Source of the DNA: Brevibacillus fluminis | Lineage (GTDB): Bacteria; Bacillota; Bacilli; Brevibacillales; Brevibacillaceae | Length of the DNA: 64,000 bases | Assembly: GCF_003710825.1 (NCBI RefSeq) | Contig: NZ_RHHQ01000002.1 | Span: 1 to 64,000, forward strand | Direction: 5' to 3' | In this document: positions 50,956 through 59,127 of the stretch, piece by piece | How the letters are laid out: each line of letters opens with the position of its first letter | How positions within the stretch are numbered: the first letter of the stretch is position 1 | Translations under genes and position numbers: made by a program | The notes under the pieces: generated by a model | The model's input: the letters and a program-made list of their open reading frames with translations, nothing else | The model's database searches: none | Told to the model about the DNA's origin: nothing

Positions 50956-52482
50956 TCATTTTGAGGAAGAACCGCCACCAAATTGCTGTAACAGATAATT
51001 TCCTTGTTGATTAATCTTATCGAGTGCAGTCTCCATCGCTGAGAAACGCTTGTAATAGCGATCTTCAATATCAGAAAGCCGTGACTCCCATTGCTTAATA
51101 TCTTTTGAATATTTATCAATATTTTTACCCATCACGCTTTTATCAGTCAATGAGGCCGCGCTACCCGCTTTATCCGTGATTTTGGTCATTGCTTTATTTA
51201 ATTGATCATAAAGACGAACAGCAATTCCACTTTCCTTATAATTTGTATCGGGATCTGCGGAGACACCTTTCTTCGTGAAAATCTCCATGACCTTGTCGCC
51301 TTTTTCCCTGATAGCCTCACGCAAGTCATCTTCATTGATGTACAGTTTTCCGTTCTCGGTATATGTACCCGTTGTAATACCAATTTCGCTCAAGTTGTCC
51401 GCTTTAGGGTCAGAAGCTCCGGCTACGTTATTCGCTAAAGCAAGTCGAAGGTCTCCGAGAGCTCCACTTAGCATGGAATCACGTTGTAGCAACCCTGTCT
51501 TCGCAATCGTTTCCCATTTTTCAATCTGTGTGTCTGACAGGCTTTCCTTCTGATCGTCAGTTAGTGGTTGATAGTCTTTGTTATGTGATTCTTGCAGTTT
51601 TGTGTTAATCTTGCCGATAACCTCATTGTACTTATCGACGAAGCCCTTAATCGCATTGAATACAGCATCTTCATCCGTTTTCAAACTAATTTTTGCTGAG
51701 ACGGGGTATGTTGCTGATTTCTTTAAGGAAATCTCAATTCCATCAAATTTGAAGGTGCTGCTGTTCACTGGGTAAGAAAGACCATTGATCTTTACTTCAC
51801 CAGGAACGACATTCGACGACTGCTTGGCAGTACCCGCAGGAAAAGTATTCTGCGCGCCATTAACAATTCCTTGTGTAATATTCAACTTGTTTGAACCCGA
51901 CACATCGCTGATTGAAACCTTAGCATCGCTGCCAGCGGTCAGGGTGGTAAAAGTAATGCTCTTTCCATCTTCCATATACGATGCAGATACTCCTGTCTTC
52001 GCTGAAACACTATTAATTTTACTAATAATGTTGCTAATCGAATCAGTTGCTGCAACATCGATTTTGACATCATTCAATTTGAACGAAAATGCCTGATTCA
52101 ATTCTGTCGAATCATCTGCGACGGAAGCATCAGCCTTAAATTTAACAAGAGCTGGCTGAGCATCGACGGGAGCCGAAATTACATCAATCGTATAGGATGA
52201 CAAACTCGGTTGTCCCATTTGTTTTACGGTCGCTACGTTTTCGTTATCTGATGTTAACACCTTTTTTTGAAACGTTCCTTGCAGTTTCATGTTCATTGAA
52301 GTATTCCTCAAATCCATAAGCAAGGAATTCATTTCTCGATAGTCATCACGCTTCCACTCTTCCATCTGCTTTTTTTGCTTCAGCTTATCAAGTGGAACTT
52401 TTTCGGTTTTCATCAGGCTTTTTACAGTTGCATCTGTATCCATTCCTGATACTAACCCACTCATTCTCATTGTATTAGACAT
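50956..52482 (-). CDS. fliD: Flagellar filament cap protein FliD (hook-associated protein 2)
   Basis: A 508-residue secreted cap protein. The N-terminal FliD domain starts MRMSGLVSGMDTDATVKSLMKTEKVPLDKL. Flagellin_IN-like repeats lie near 140-200. The C-terminal FliD domain (about 270-500) includes INTKLQESHNKDYQPLTDDQK and the coiled ending KQWESRLSDIEDRYYKRFSAMETALDKIN. Length is typical. It is followed by fliS and fliT and preceded by flaG (13-nt gap). A+T-rich codon use compared with genes below 50 kb. Caps the growing filament and folds incoming flagellin. Confidence 0.95.
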   Translation of the reverse strand: MSNTMRMSGLVSGMDTDATVKSLMKTEKVPLDKLKQKKQMEEWKRDDYREMNSLLMDLRNTSMNMKLQGTFQKKVLTSDNENVATVKQMGQPSLSSYTIDVISAPVDAQPALVKFKADASVADDSTELNQAFSFKLNDVKIDVAATDSISNIISKINSVSAKTGVSASYMEDGKSITFTTLTAGSDAKVSISDVSGSNKLNITQGIVNGAQNTFPAGTAKQSSNVVPGEVKINGLSYPVNSSTFKFDGIEISLKKSATYPVSAKISLKTDEDAVFNAIKGFVDKYNEVIGKINTKLQESHNKDYQPLTDDQKESLSDTQIEKWETIAKTGLLQRDSMLSGALGDLRLALANNVAGASDPKADNLSEIGITTGTYTENGKLYINEDDLREAIREKGDKVMEIFTKKGVSADPDTNYKESGIAVRLYDQLNKAMTKITDKAGSAASLTDKSVMGKNIDKYSKDIKQWESRLSDIEDRYYKRFSAMETALDKINQQGNYLLQQFGGGSSSK

Positions 52483-52494
52483 CCGTTGATCCTC

Positions 52495-52860
52495 CTAGAT
52501 TTTTCGATCGACCAAAAGTCCAACCATGTGTTGCATCTCCGCAAAAATATCCAAAATTTTCTTGGATGGTATTTCACGAATGATTTCCTCGGTCTGATTA
52601 TCAACAACTTGTACATAATACTCGTTCAGTTTGTCATGCAATTTAAAGCTTAGATGGGTTCCGTTGTTGTCCATCCACTTATTTAAGCTGTCTACTGCCT
52701 TGTTAAGCTCTTCTTCTGATTGTTCTTGTTGGGCTGAAGGTGAAACGTACGGAATTTTACCAGTTGAACCGGATCCCGGAAGATTTACACCAACACTTTC
52801 TGCTCGCTCAGTAGATGAAACAGACGCTCTGCCGATCTGATTTACGGACTGTACATTCAC
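52495..52860 (-). CDS. flaG: FlaG-family flagellar protein
   Basis: A 121-residue protein whose C-terminal ~70 residues form the FlaG domain: LSFKLHDKLNEYYVQVVDNQTEEIIREIPSKK (in part), then LDIFAEMQHMVGLLVD. FlaG modulates filament length or assembly; its mechanism is not settled. The start is a GTG at 52860 preceded by AGGGGGG; the longer open frame to 52986 lacks a ribosome-binding site. A sigma-D-like promoter lies about 40 nt upstream, so flaG-fliD-fliS-fliT is probably one sigma-D operon. Confidence 0.9.
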   Translation of the reverse strand: MNVQSVNQIGRASVSSTERAESVGVNLPGSGSTGKIPYVSPSAQQEQSEEELNKAVDSLNKWMDNNGTHLSFKLHDKLNEYYVQVVDNQTEEIIREIPSKKILDIFAEMQHMVGLLVDRKI

Positions 52861-52897
52861 TGCAAGTGCCCCCCTGACATTTATACCGATATTATAT

Positions 52898-52925
52898 ATT
52901 TCGGATAATGTTGGGTGATCTTTTA
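52898..52925 (-). promoter_or_regulatory. Sigma-D-like promoter of flaG-fliD-fliS-fliT
   Basis: Minus strand TAAA-N16-TCCGAAAT, 38 nt upstream of the flaG GTG. -35 perfect; two mismatches from GCCGATAT. The same N16 spacing occurs at three other flagellar promoters here. Confidence 0.55.
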
Positions 52926-52995
52926 CATAAAAAACCTTGGTAACTCTATCGCTATCAGAGTTTTTATTCCTAGAAAATGCGAACAACTAGATAAA

Positions 52996-53027
52996 AAAAG
53001 ACCATGCATCGAATGTACACGGTCTTC
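52996..53027 (-). terminator. Rho-independent terminator of fliB
   Basis: AAGACC and GGTCTT with extra TG/CA pairing form a hairpin, and TTTTTTTATC follows on the minus strand, 16 nt past the fliB stop. Confidence 0.8.
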
Positions 53028-53042
53028 AAAAGGAATAGATAC

Positions 53043-54284
53043 TTAATTTTTAATGAGTATCGACATATATGCCAATGTTTTATAGTTGTTTTTCTCCAGC
53101 AAATCAAAGGCATGCCCCAAAAATATCTTGCTATGCTCGACCGTTTTTGCAAAGGATTGAATCAGTTTAATAACCAAATCAAGATTAAAACCTTCTTTAT
53201 AGTGCCCTGCCATCCCGATCAAATTCATTTTAATAAGCGCATAATGAAGAACCATTACCACAAATTCATCATATACGGACTCATACTTGCTCATCGGAAA
53301 CATATTTTTAAATACGTAATTGACCAAGTAGTTTTCCAAAACGTATTCATGCTGGCTCATAACCGGTAAATAGTGATTTTCATATGCAGCATGATAACGT
53401 TCGGCAATCTCTTCTATTTTATCTTCTAAAGTATATTCAATTCCATGTAGGAAAGCGGCAAAACAATCAAAGTATCGCTGATTATTGATACCTGCAAAAA
53501 AGCGTTCATCGGCCAGTTCCTTTAGCAGTTCCATTTGAATTGCATAGTTCACCGGAATATCTGTAAGATTATCACGAATCGATCCTTCGTTGATTAGGTT
53601 GGTATATGAAGCGATTAAAGCGGGCAGCTCGTCGCTCCTCCCGGTTTTTACGTATTCATCTGCTTTATGGAAAAACATTCCCAACATAATCAATCGATCT
53701 GCAAGTGGATAATCACGGTTTTGCAGCACTTGAATGGTAAAAATGCGAAGCTCCCAAAAATAGTGCTCGATCTTGTTCTTCATAAGCTTTTTGTTCGTAT
53801 TGATAATATTGGTAAACATGAGTCGATCGCCAAATTCTTCTTCCACTTCGTTGAATTCAATGCCATCAGGATTAAGCAGAGCAAGTCGTGCAACTTCAGG
53901 ACATGACATTGTTGCTGACTGTTCGAAAACACCGTTTACCTCATTTGCGATACGCGGGTAAGTCGCACATATATTTGAAAGGTAACTCTCTCCCAGCTCT
54001 TGTTGTACTTTGCAAAGCTTTTCTTCAGTAAGCAGAGGGCATACACCGTCCTGCCCTAGCACAATCTTGGCGTAGGTAGAGTCGTTCGGATTCGAACGAT
54101 TTCGTTTCACATGTTTATCAAGTATGAGCTTTAGCTCAGGATTTTCAATTTTTTTATAATTCCTATAGGTATTCTTGTCAACGTTAACACGCCAGCCCAC
54201 ACAGCACGTATCCTCACAGGCGGATCCAATACAGGCGAATTGACTCATATACTGCGGTATGAGAGCAAGCCGTTTTTTCGTCAC
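53043..54284 (-). CDS. fliB: Flagellin lysine-N-methylase (FliB type)
   Basis: A 413-residue protein matching FliB in its cysteine pattern. CIGSACEDTCCVGW lies near residue 18, QDGVCPLLTEEKLCKVQ near 75, and SNICATYPRIANEV near 100. These clustered cysteines probably bind an iron-sulphur cluster. FliB methylates surface lysines of flagellin in Salmonella. The gene sits between flaG and the large flagellin, so that flagellin is its likely target. The start is probably GTG 54284 (GGAAG 7 nt upstream); 54299 is a longer alternative. Sigma-D-like promoter upstream, own terminator. Markedly A+T-rich, suggesting acquisition by transfer. Confidence 0.88.
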   Translation of the reverse strand: MTKKRLALIPQYMSQFACIGSACEDTCCVGWRVNVDKNTYRNYKKIENPELKLILDKHVKRNRSNPNDSTYAKIVLGQDGVCPLLTEEKLCKVQQELGESYLSNICATYPRIANEVNGVFEQSATMSCPEVARLALLNPDGIEFNEVEEEFGDRLMFTNIINTNKKLMKNKIEHYFWELRIFTIQVLQNRDYPLADRLIMLGMFFHKADEYVKTGRSDELPALIASYTNLINEGSIRDNLTDIPVNYAIQMELLKELADERFFAGINNQRYFDCFAAFLHGIEYTLEDKIEEIAERYHAAYENHYLPVMSQHEYVLENYLVNYVFKNMFPMSKYESVYDEFVVMVLHYALIKMNLIGMAGHYKEGFNLDLVIKLIQSFAKTVEHSKIFLGHAFDLLEKNNYKTLAYMSILIKN

Positions 54285-54338
54285 ATATAACACTTCCACT
54301 TCTATCGATTAAGGTTAATTATTGCGCTTCTCTTCCTA

Positions 54339-54366
54339 TTATCGTAAAAATAAGACTATCCCTTTA
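54339..54366 (-). promoter_or_regulatory. Sigma-D-like promoter of fliB
   Basis: Minus strand TAAA-N16-TACGATAA, 55 nt upstream of the preferred fliB start. Two mismatches in the -10. Confidence 0.5.
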
Positions 54367-54390
54367 GTGATAATTATTTCACATTCTTGT

Positions 54391-54777
54391 TTAAGTGATA
54401 ATGAATGGCTTCAGCGTTTGCTCAAGCTCATTCTTCCAGGCAGGATATTCCGTAAGCAGACGGGTTTGCAAGAGAAAAATTACCTGTGAGTTATCGTTCT
54501 GCTCGTATGCTTTTACAAGCGACGCATAGACTTCTCTCATTGCATCCAACTGCTCTTCTAACTGATTCTCAGGAAGGATCGTTTGTAGCAGATAATAAGA
54601 TTGCTCCAATTGTGAAAAGGCATCAAGAATATCTTGAAAGAGCCCGATCGTCTCCTCCAAGAAAACATCTGCCAGTCTGTTATGAAGATGGATAATCGCT
54701 TCTAAGCACGTATCTGCAAGTGCTATCATTTGCCTCATCATATCCAGATATTTATCCATTTGGTACCCTGCTTTCAT
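54391..54777 (-). CDS. Hypothetical protein in the flagellin locus
   Basis: A 128-residue (122 if started at 54759) soluble helical protein, not recognised. Three to four amphipathic helices are visible: YLDMMRQMIALADTCLEAII, LFQDILDAFSQLEQSYYLL, LDAMREVYASLVKAYEQ and LKPF at the end. Size and helicity resemble FliS/FliT/FlgN-type export chaperones. Position between fliB and the 956-residue flagellin suggests a role in handling or modifying that flagellin, or a role like that of FliT. It begins only 20 bp downstream of the flagellin terminator, so it may be expressed by readthrough. No function is claimed. Confidence 0.75.
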   Translation of the reverse strand: MKAGYQMDKYLDMMRQMIALADTCLEAIIHLHNRLADVFLEETIGLFQDILDAFSQLEQSYYLLQTILPENQLEEQLDAMREVYASLVKAYEQNDNSQVIFLLQTRLLTEYPAWKNELEQTLKPFIIT

Positions 54778-54796
54778 TAAAAGTGATTATGAAAAA

Positions 54797-54823
54797 AGAG
54801 ACCTTAGGAAACCTAAGGTCTCT
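54797..54823 (-). terminator. Rho-independent terminator of flagellin 1
   Basis: AGAGACCTTAGG and CCTAAGGTCTCT pair over 12 bp around a 3-nt loop; TTTTTTC follows on the minus strand. Very strong, as expected for an abundant transcript. Confidence 0.93.
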
Positions 54824-54839
54824 CCTTGTGTCAAGAAGA

Positions 54840-57710
54840 TTAACGGAGCAATTGAAGAACCCCTTGTGGTTGTTGGTTTGCTTGTGCCAACATTGCCTGA
54901 GCTGCTTGAGAAAGGATGTTGTTCTTTTGGAACTCCATCATTTCTTTCGCCATATCTACATCACGGATACGGGATTCAGAAGCAGTCAAGTTCTCAGAAG
55001 ATGTTCCAAGGTTGTTGATTGTGTGTTCCAGACGATTTTGGTATGCACCCAGTTTGGAACGCTCAGCAGAAACTGACTCAATCGCATTATTGATAACGCT
55101 GATAGCCGATTGTGCACCTTTTGCGGTAGATACATCGACGTCTTGGATACGAAGAGCTTTGGTACCCATATCGTTGATGTCAACTGCAAGAGTTTGTCCT
55201 TGGTTTGCACCAATTTGCATAGACAAGGAATTGTCGGAAGAAGCGTCTTGTGCTTTTTGAGTCTCAGTGAAGCCACCGAACATCTTGTTAAAGCTTGCTA
55301 CCGCAGTTGTGTCGGTAGAAGATTTTTGTGCGTTAAAATTCAGGTTGGAAATATCCTTGTCCTGACCATTAGCACCTTTTACAACAAATTTGCCGTTAGA
55401 TGCATCAAGTGCAACTGTAGCACCTTTGAAAGCGTCCAGATTTCGCATAGCGTTCATGATATCACTTACGCTAGAATTATCCTTCACTGTGATTGACGCA
55501 GAGAAGGCATTACCATTTTGTGTACCGCTGATATTGATCACATTGCCAGCAGTAAGACCAAGTTTGTTACCATCTACATCAGTCAAATCGGTCAATTTGG
55601 TGTTAGTATCAAGTGTGTTGTGAATAGCATCAGTTCCCGCTTTAGAAGTGTTAGACACAGATGCGCTCACACTTGCAGTCAGGTTACCACCAAACAATTT
55701 AGATGCACCAGTTTCCGTAGCGCCTCCATCAAATACTTTTAGTGCTGCACCACGTGTATTAGCAGTTAATACCAGGTTTTGTTCACCAGCATCAATCGCT
55801 TTTCTGCTAACAGTAACTGCATTTTCACCGAAGGCAAGATCCAATTGGTGTTGGATGCCTTTCATGATGGCATCTGCAGAAGACTTTTTACCTGTCAAGG
55901 TGCTATCTGCATTGATTCCTGCTTCATTAGCAAGATTTAGTGTAACTGTTTTATTTCCAAGAGTAACGCTAAATTTCTGATCAGTGGCTGTAGTTGCCAA
56001 GTCAACACCAGTTTTAATGTCGACCCCAGAACCAGCTGCTGGAGCAATTTGGCTAGCAAATCCACTGTATCCAAGAGCCCCTAATGCACTTTGGGCTTTT
56101 ACTGTAGGATCAGTTACTTGTACATTTGAGTTAGTTCCAGTAGAAGTAGAGACGAACTCAACCTTACCACTATTATCAGCAGCAAGCTGAGCCTTTACCT
56201 TTCCAACTAAATCCTTATCTGCATTAATTTGGTTATTCACTTCTGTAACCAAATCAGCTTGAGTTGCATAGTTTCCTGCAGTCAAGGTGATTGTTTTTGC
56301 TGCTCCACCATCAACACTGATGCTTAACTGATCGTTAGCATCTTTTGCAATATTGGTTCCAGCTTTAACTGTGCTAACAGCATCAGTACCAGATGCAGTA
56401 ACGTTGGCCGCTTGAGTTACAGCAGCTGCAGTAATTGCACCTCCAAATAATGCTGTATGACCTGTGTTCGCACCGTTTGCAGAAACTGCAAAGTTAACGG
56501 AACCCGCGTTGTTTGTTAATACAATGTGACCATTGGTATCATCACCAACTGTGATAGCACCTTTCCCGATTTTATTGTCCAATGCACTTTGCAATGCATC
56601 TTTAACTTGTTGGAAAGTATACGTGCTACCAACTGCCAATTTTGTGGCATTGCTTGCATCATTTGTCAAATCCACAGCAATGGCCGAACCAGCATTACCA
56701 TTACCAATTTGGATATTGAAGTTAACGTTAGCACCAGCAGCTGCGACAGTCAAACCGGAGGACAAGTCAGCAGTACCGGAAATAGTTGTTTCTTTTGATG
56801 CAAATCCCATTGCAGCAAGAGCAGATTGATTTGCAGTGCCAGGCGCTTGAATTGCTACAGCGATTGTTGCGCTGCTACCAACAGCAGATGTTGTAACTTG
56901 GAGATGACCATCGGAGGTCAAGGAGAACGCTGCATTGTTGAATTGATTGTTAGCTTCCGTTCCTAAAGTTGATTTTACTGCAGCATTCAATGCATCAACA
57001 AATTCTGATTTGCTATATCCGCTCGCAGAACTAGGAGCAATTGTAACAGCAACGGCAGCGTTACCGTTAATTTGAATTTTAAACGCATCATTGACGCCTG
57101 TTTGAATGATAGTCTTGTCTGCCAGTGCTGCACCTGAAGTTTGTGTTGCGCCAGTCCCTGTTGCACCTGTTACAGCCGTACTTACAGCCATTGCTGTACC
57201 TGCTTTTATAGTACCGCTGGTTCCTGCAGTATCAGCAACAGCAAACTTGTTGGAAGTTTCGATAGAACCTTGAGCAGTTTTCGCAGTACTCAAGCTACCA
57301 TTCAGCAACTTCTTGCTGTTGAACTCAGTAGTGCTGGCAATACGGTCAACCTCAGATTTCAGCTGGCTAACCTCTTTTTGCAACTCAGCACGGTCGGTGT
57401 CAGTGGAGGTGCTGTTGGCTGCTTGTACAGACAATTCACGCATACGTTGCAGGATGGAGTGAGTTTCGTTCAATGCACCCTCAGCTGTTTGAATCAAAGA
57501 GATCGAATCTTGCGCGTTGCGGCTTGCTTGATCCAAACCACGGATTTGACCACGCATTTTTTCAGAGATTGCGAGACCAGCTGCGTCATCACCTGCACGG
57601 TTGATGCGGAGGCCGGAAGACAGCTTCTCCAGGGATTTACCTGTAGCGCTGGTGTTGGACGTCATCTGACGGTATGTATTCAGAGACGCGATATTGTGGT
57701 TAATACGCAT
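54840..57710 (-). CDS. hag: Flagellin 1, very large (956 residues)
   Basis: Filament subunit. The D0/D1 ends are classical: [18 protein letters not shown] at the N-terminus through [20 protein letters not shown] and [13 protein letters not shown] (~1-140), and at the C-terminus [17 protein letters not shown] to [19 protein letters not shown] and [18 protein letters not shown]. Between them lie about 650 residues of A/T/S/N-rich sequence, against few or none in B. subtilis Hag (about 300 residues in all). This middle part looks like four or five copies of a ~110-130-residue module (see findings). It has a sigma-D-like promoter, a CsrA-type hairpin in the leader and a strong terminator. csrA and fliW follow upstream. 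Confidence 0.97.
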   Translation of the reverse strand: MRINHNIASLNTYRQMTSNTSATGKSLEKLSSGLRINRAGDDAAGLAISEKMRGQIRGLDQASRNAQDSISLIQTAEGALNETHSILQRMRELSVQAANSTSTDTDRAELQKEVSQLKSEVDRIASTTEFNSKKLLNGSLSTAKTAQGSIETSNKFAVADTAGTSGTIKAGTAMAVSTAVTGATGTGATQTSGAALADKTIIQTGVNDAFKIQINGNAAVAVTIAPSSASGYSKSEFVDALNAAVKSTLGTEANNQFNNAAFSLTSDGHLQVTTSAVGSSATIAVAIQAPGTANQSALAAMGFASKETTISGTADLSSGLTVAAAGANVNFNIQIGNGNAGSAIAVDLTNDASNATKLAVGSTYTFQQVKDALQSALDNKIGKGAITVGDDTNGHIVLTNNAGSVNFAVSANGANTGHTALFGGAITAAAVTQAANVTASGTDAVSTVKAGTNIAKDANDQLSISVDGGAAKTITLTAGNYATQADLVTEVNNQINADKDLVGKVKAQLAADNSGKVEFVSTSTGTNSNVQVTDPTVKAQSALGALGYSGFASQIAPAAGSGVDIKTGVDLATTATDQKFSVTLGNKTVTLNLANEAGINADSTLTGKKSSADAIMKGIQHQLDLAFGENAVTVSRKAIDAGEQNLVLTANTRGAALKVFDGGATETGASKLFGGNLTASVSASVSNTSKAGTDAIHNTLDTNTKLTDLTDVDGNKLGLTAGNVINISGTQNGNAFSASITVKDNSSVSDIMNAMRNLDAFKGATVALDASNGKFVVKGANGQDKDISNLNFNAQKSSTDTTAVASFNKMFGGFTETQKAQDASSDNSLSMQIGANQGQTLAVDINDMGTKALRIQDVDVSTAKGAQSAISVINNAIESVSAERSKLGAYQNRLEHTINNLGTSSENLTASESRIRDVDMAKEMMEFQKNNILSQAAQAMLAQANQQPQGVLQLLR

Positions 57711-57724
57711 GTAAAATTCCTCCT

Positions 57725-57757
57725 TGAATTCGTTTGATTCCCCACATCCTTGTGGCG
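57725..57757 (-). promoter_or_regulatory. CsrA-binding hairpin and Shine-Dalgarno in the flagellin 1 leader
   Basis: Minus strand: CCACA-AGGA-TGTGG (57742-57755) is a 5-bp hairpin with GGA in the loop, matching the CsrA consensus RUACARGGAUGU. The downstream Shine-Dalgarno AAGGAGG supplies a second GGA. B. subtilis hag has the same two-site arrangement. A further CTCATGT/ACATGAG stem (57773-57807) lies in the leader. Confidence 0.75.
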
Positions 57758-57820
57758 GAAAACATCGTTGAGCTCATGTCACACAATCGCGCGCTTGGCC
57801 ACATGAGTCTCACATTTACT

Positions 57821-57848
57821 ATATCGGTAAAGTTCATTCTTCCATTTA
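57821..57848 (-). promoter_or_regulatory. Sigma-D promoter of flagellin 1
   Basis: Minus strand TAAA-N16-ACCGATAT, one mismatch from TAAA/GCCGATAT. It lies 111-138 nt upstream of the flagellin ATG and gives a leader of about 105 nt. Confidence 0.75.
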
Positions 57849-57858
57849 GTGCAAATTA

Positions 57859-58116
57859 TTATTTTTTGCTTTTTTTGTCGTATTCCGCTGCTTCTTTCGA
57901 CAACATTTGTGTGAGCATCGTCAAATTCCCTTTCGACTGGGAGGCAAGACGATTTTCTTCCAGAATCTCTATGAAAATTTCCTTGCGATGAACCTGAATG
58001 TCGCGTGGGGCTACAATCCCGATCCTTACGGTGTCACCATCGACACTAATCACTTTGATTTCTATATTGTCGCCGATCATGATGGACTCATTCTTTTTAC
58101 GTGATAGCACAAGCAT
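57859..58116 (-). CDS. csrA: Carbon storage/translational regulator CsrA
   Basis: An 85-residue RNA-binding dimer. It begins [22 protein letters not shown] and has [19 protein letters not shown], in which the RNA-contacting arginines at both ends of the fold are present. The C-terminal tail ([20 protein letters not shown]) is longer than in E. coli. CsrA blocks translation of flagellin mRNA. It follows fliW with a 12-nt gap and precedes flagellin 1, whose leader carries a matching site. FliW binds CsrA to relieve repression, as established in B. subtilis. Confidence 0.97.
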   Translation of the reverse strand: MLVLSRKKNESIMIGDNIEIKVISVDGDTVRIGIVAPRDIQVHRKEIFIEILEENRLASQSKGNLTMLTQMLSKEAAEYDKKSKK

Positions 58117-58128
58117 TGGTGGTTGCTC

Positions 58129-58563
58129 CTATCCGTTTTTGACTTGAACGCTTTGGGGAAACAATGGTTGCTTGATCTTGTATTGATTCAACACGATTTG
58201 CAACCCCTTTCCATTACGGCTGTTAATAACGATGGGCGCTTGCATGTTCACTGTGGATTTCTTCCAGTCATCATGCAACACGACGATATTGTAGATGACC
58301 ACTTCATCAGGTTCTTTGATCTCGAGTTGGTTAACAAAGCTTGTCGGAATTTCAAAATCATAATCAGGGAACAGCTGAAAAGGACGGACCACGATGAAAT
58401 GAAGGGATGATGTAACAGACTGCATGACGGTAAACAAGGAATCATCCATAGGCAGGAACACAAATTGTTTTTCGTTTTCAAATCCGGGTATTCCGTGCTG
58501 AAACGTTACGACCTTTTCCCGATCAATACTGATTTCACCAAATAAAGGTGTTTGTACTAGCAT
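58129..58563 (-). CDS. fliW: Flagellar assembly factor FliW
   Basis: A 144-residue protein that binds either flagellin or CsrA and so couples flagellin translation to its export. It begins LVQTPLFGEISIDREKVVTF, then HGIPGFENEKQFVFLPMDDS and FIVVRPFQLFPDYDFEI, all typical of FliW. ATG 58563 follows GGAGGCGGAAG; a slightly longer reading lacks spacing. Lies 18 nt downstream of the DUF327 gene and 12 nt upstream of csrA, forming a probable operon. Confidence 0.95.
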   Translation of the reverse strand: MLVQTPLFGEISIDREKVVTFQHGIPGFENEKQFVFLPMDDSLFTVMQSVTSSLHFIVVRPFQLFPDYDFEIPTSFVNQLEIKEPDEVVIYNIVVLHDDWKKSTVNMQAPIVINSRNGKGLQIVLNQYKIKQPLFPQSVQVKNG

Positions 58564-58581
58564 GCTTCCGCCTCCACCCAT

Positions 58582-59016
58582 CTACGCAAAAATATTAACG
58601 AGCAAACCTTTGATTTCGCCAACCAGATCAAGGATGCTTAATCCTCTGCTTTCTTTTTTAAGCACCTCATCCGTAATCGCAAGGAGCTTCTTGTCTACTT
58701 CTGTAATGATTTTATAGATTTTGGTTCTGCCACGTCGATTAAATCCTCGCCGCTCTTCCAAGGCAACCCCATATTTGACGACGTCGTTCATCAGCTCCTT
58801 GACTAGCTGTTTATACCGACGCAAATCTTCAACGGTACGAGATTCAGCGAGAATTTTGCCCTGGTCATCAATTTCTTTCAACAGTTTTTGAAACTTTTCC
58901 TCGTTGATTTTTTCGCGCCCTTTTGCCATTACTTCCTGAAAGCTTATGCTCTCAAGGGGTTTATCCTTTGGAGTGAACTTTTCCAATCCCGCTTTACCGA
59001 TTTTATTAACTTCCAT
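58582..59016 (-). CDS. DUF327 (YaaR-like) protein
   Basis: A 144-residue charged helical protein. DUF327 features are SFQEVMAKGREKINEEKFQ, VEDLRRYKQLVKELMNDVVKYG and RRGRTKIYKIITEVDKKLL. In Bacilli it is often found beside flagellar or DNA-replication genes; function unknown. GGAGGGG precedes the ATG. Here it heads the DUF327-fliW-csrA unit, directly after the flagellin 2 terminator. It takes the place held by yviE in B. subtilis, and a role with FliW is possible but only by context. Confidence 0.87.
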   Translation of the reverse strand: MEVNKIGKAGLEKFTPKDKPLESISFQEVMAKGREKINEEKFQKLLKEIDDQGKILAESRTVEDLRRYKQLVKELMNDVVKYGVALEERRGFNRRGRTKIYKIITEVDKKLLAITDEVLKKESRGLSILDLVGEIKGLLVNIFA

Positions 59017-59052
59017 GTTGGGTGCACCCCTCCGAATTCTAGGTAAAAAGAA

Positions 59053-59080
59053 GAAAAGCCCCTGCTGAGTAAGGGCTTAT
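59053..59080 (-). terminator. Rho-independent terminator of flagellin 2
   Basis: AAGCCC(T) and (A)GGGCTT pair around an ~11-nt loop; TTTTCTTCTTTTT follows on the minus strand. It lies 48 nt past the flagellin 2 stop. Confidence 0.8.
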
Positions 59081-59127
59081 CCTGTTATCATCCATGCTTA
59101 CAGCATACCATTACGCTCATCCGCTTT

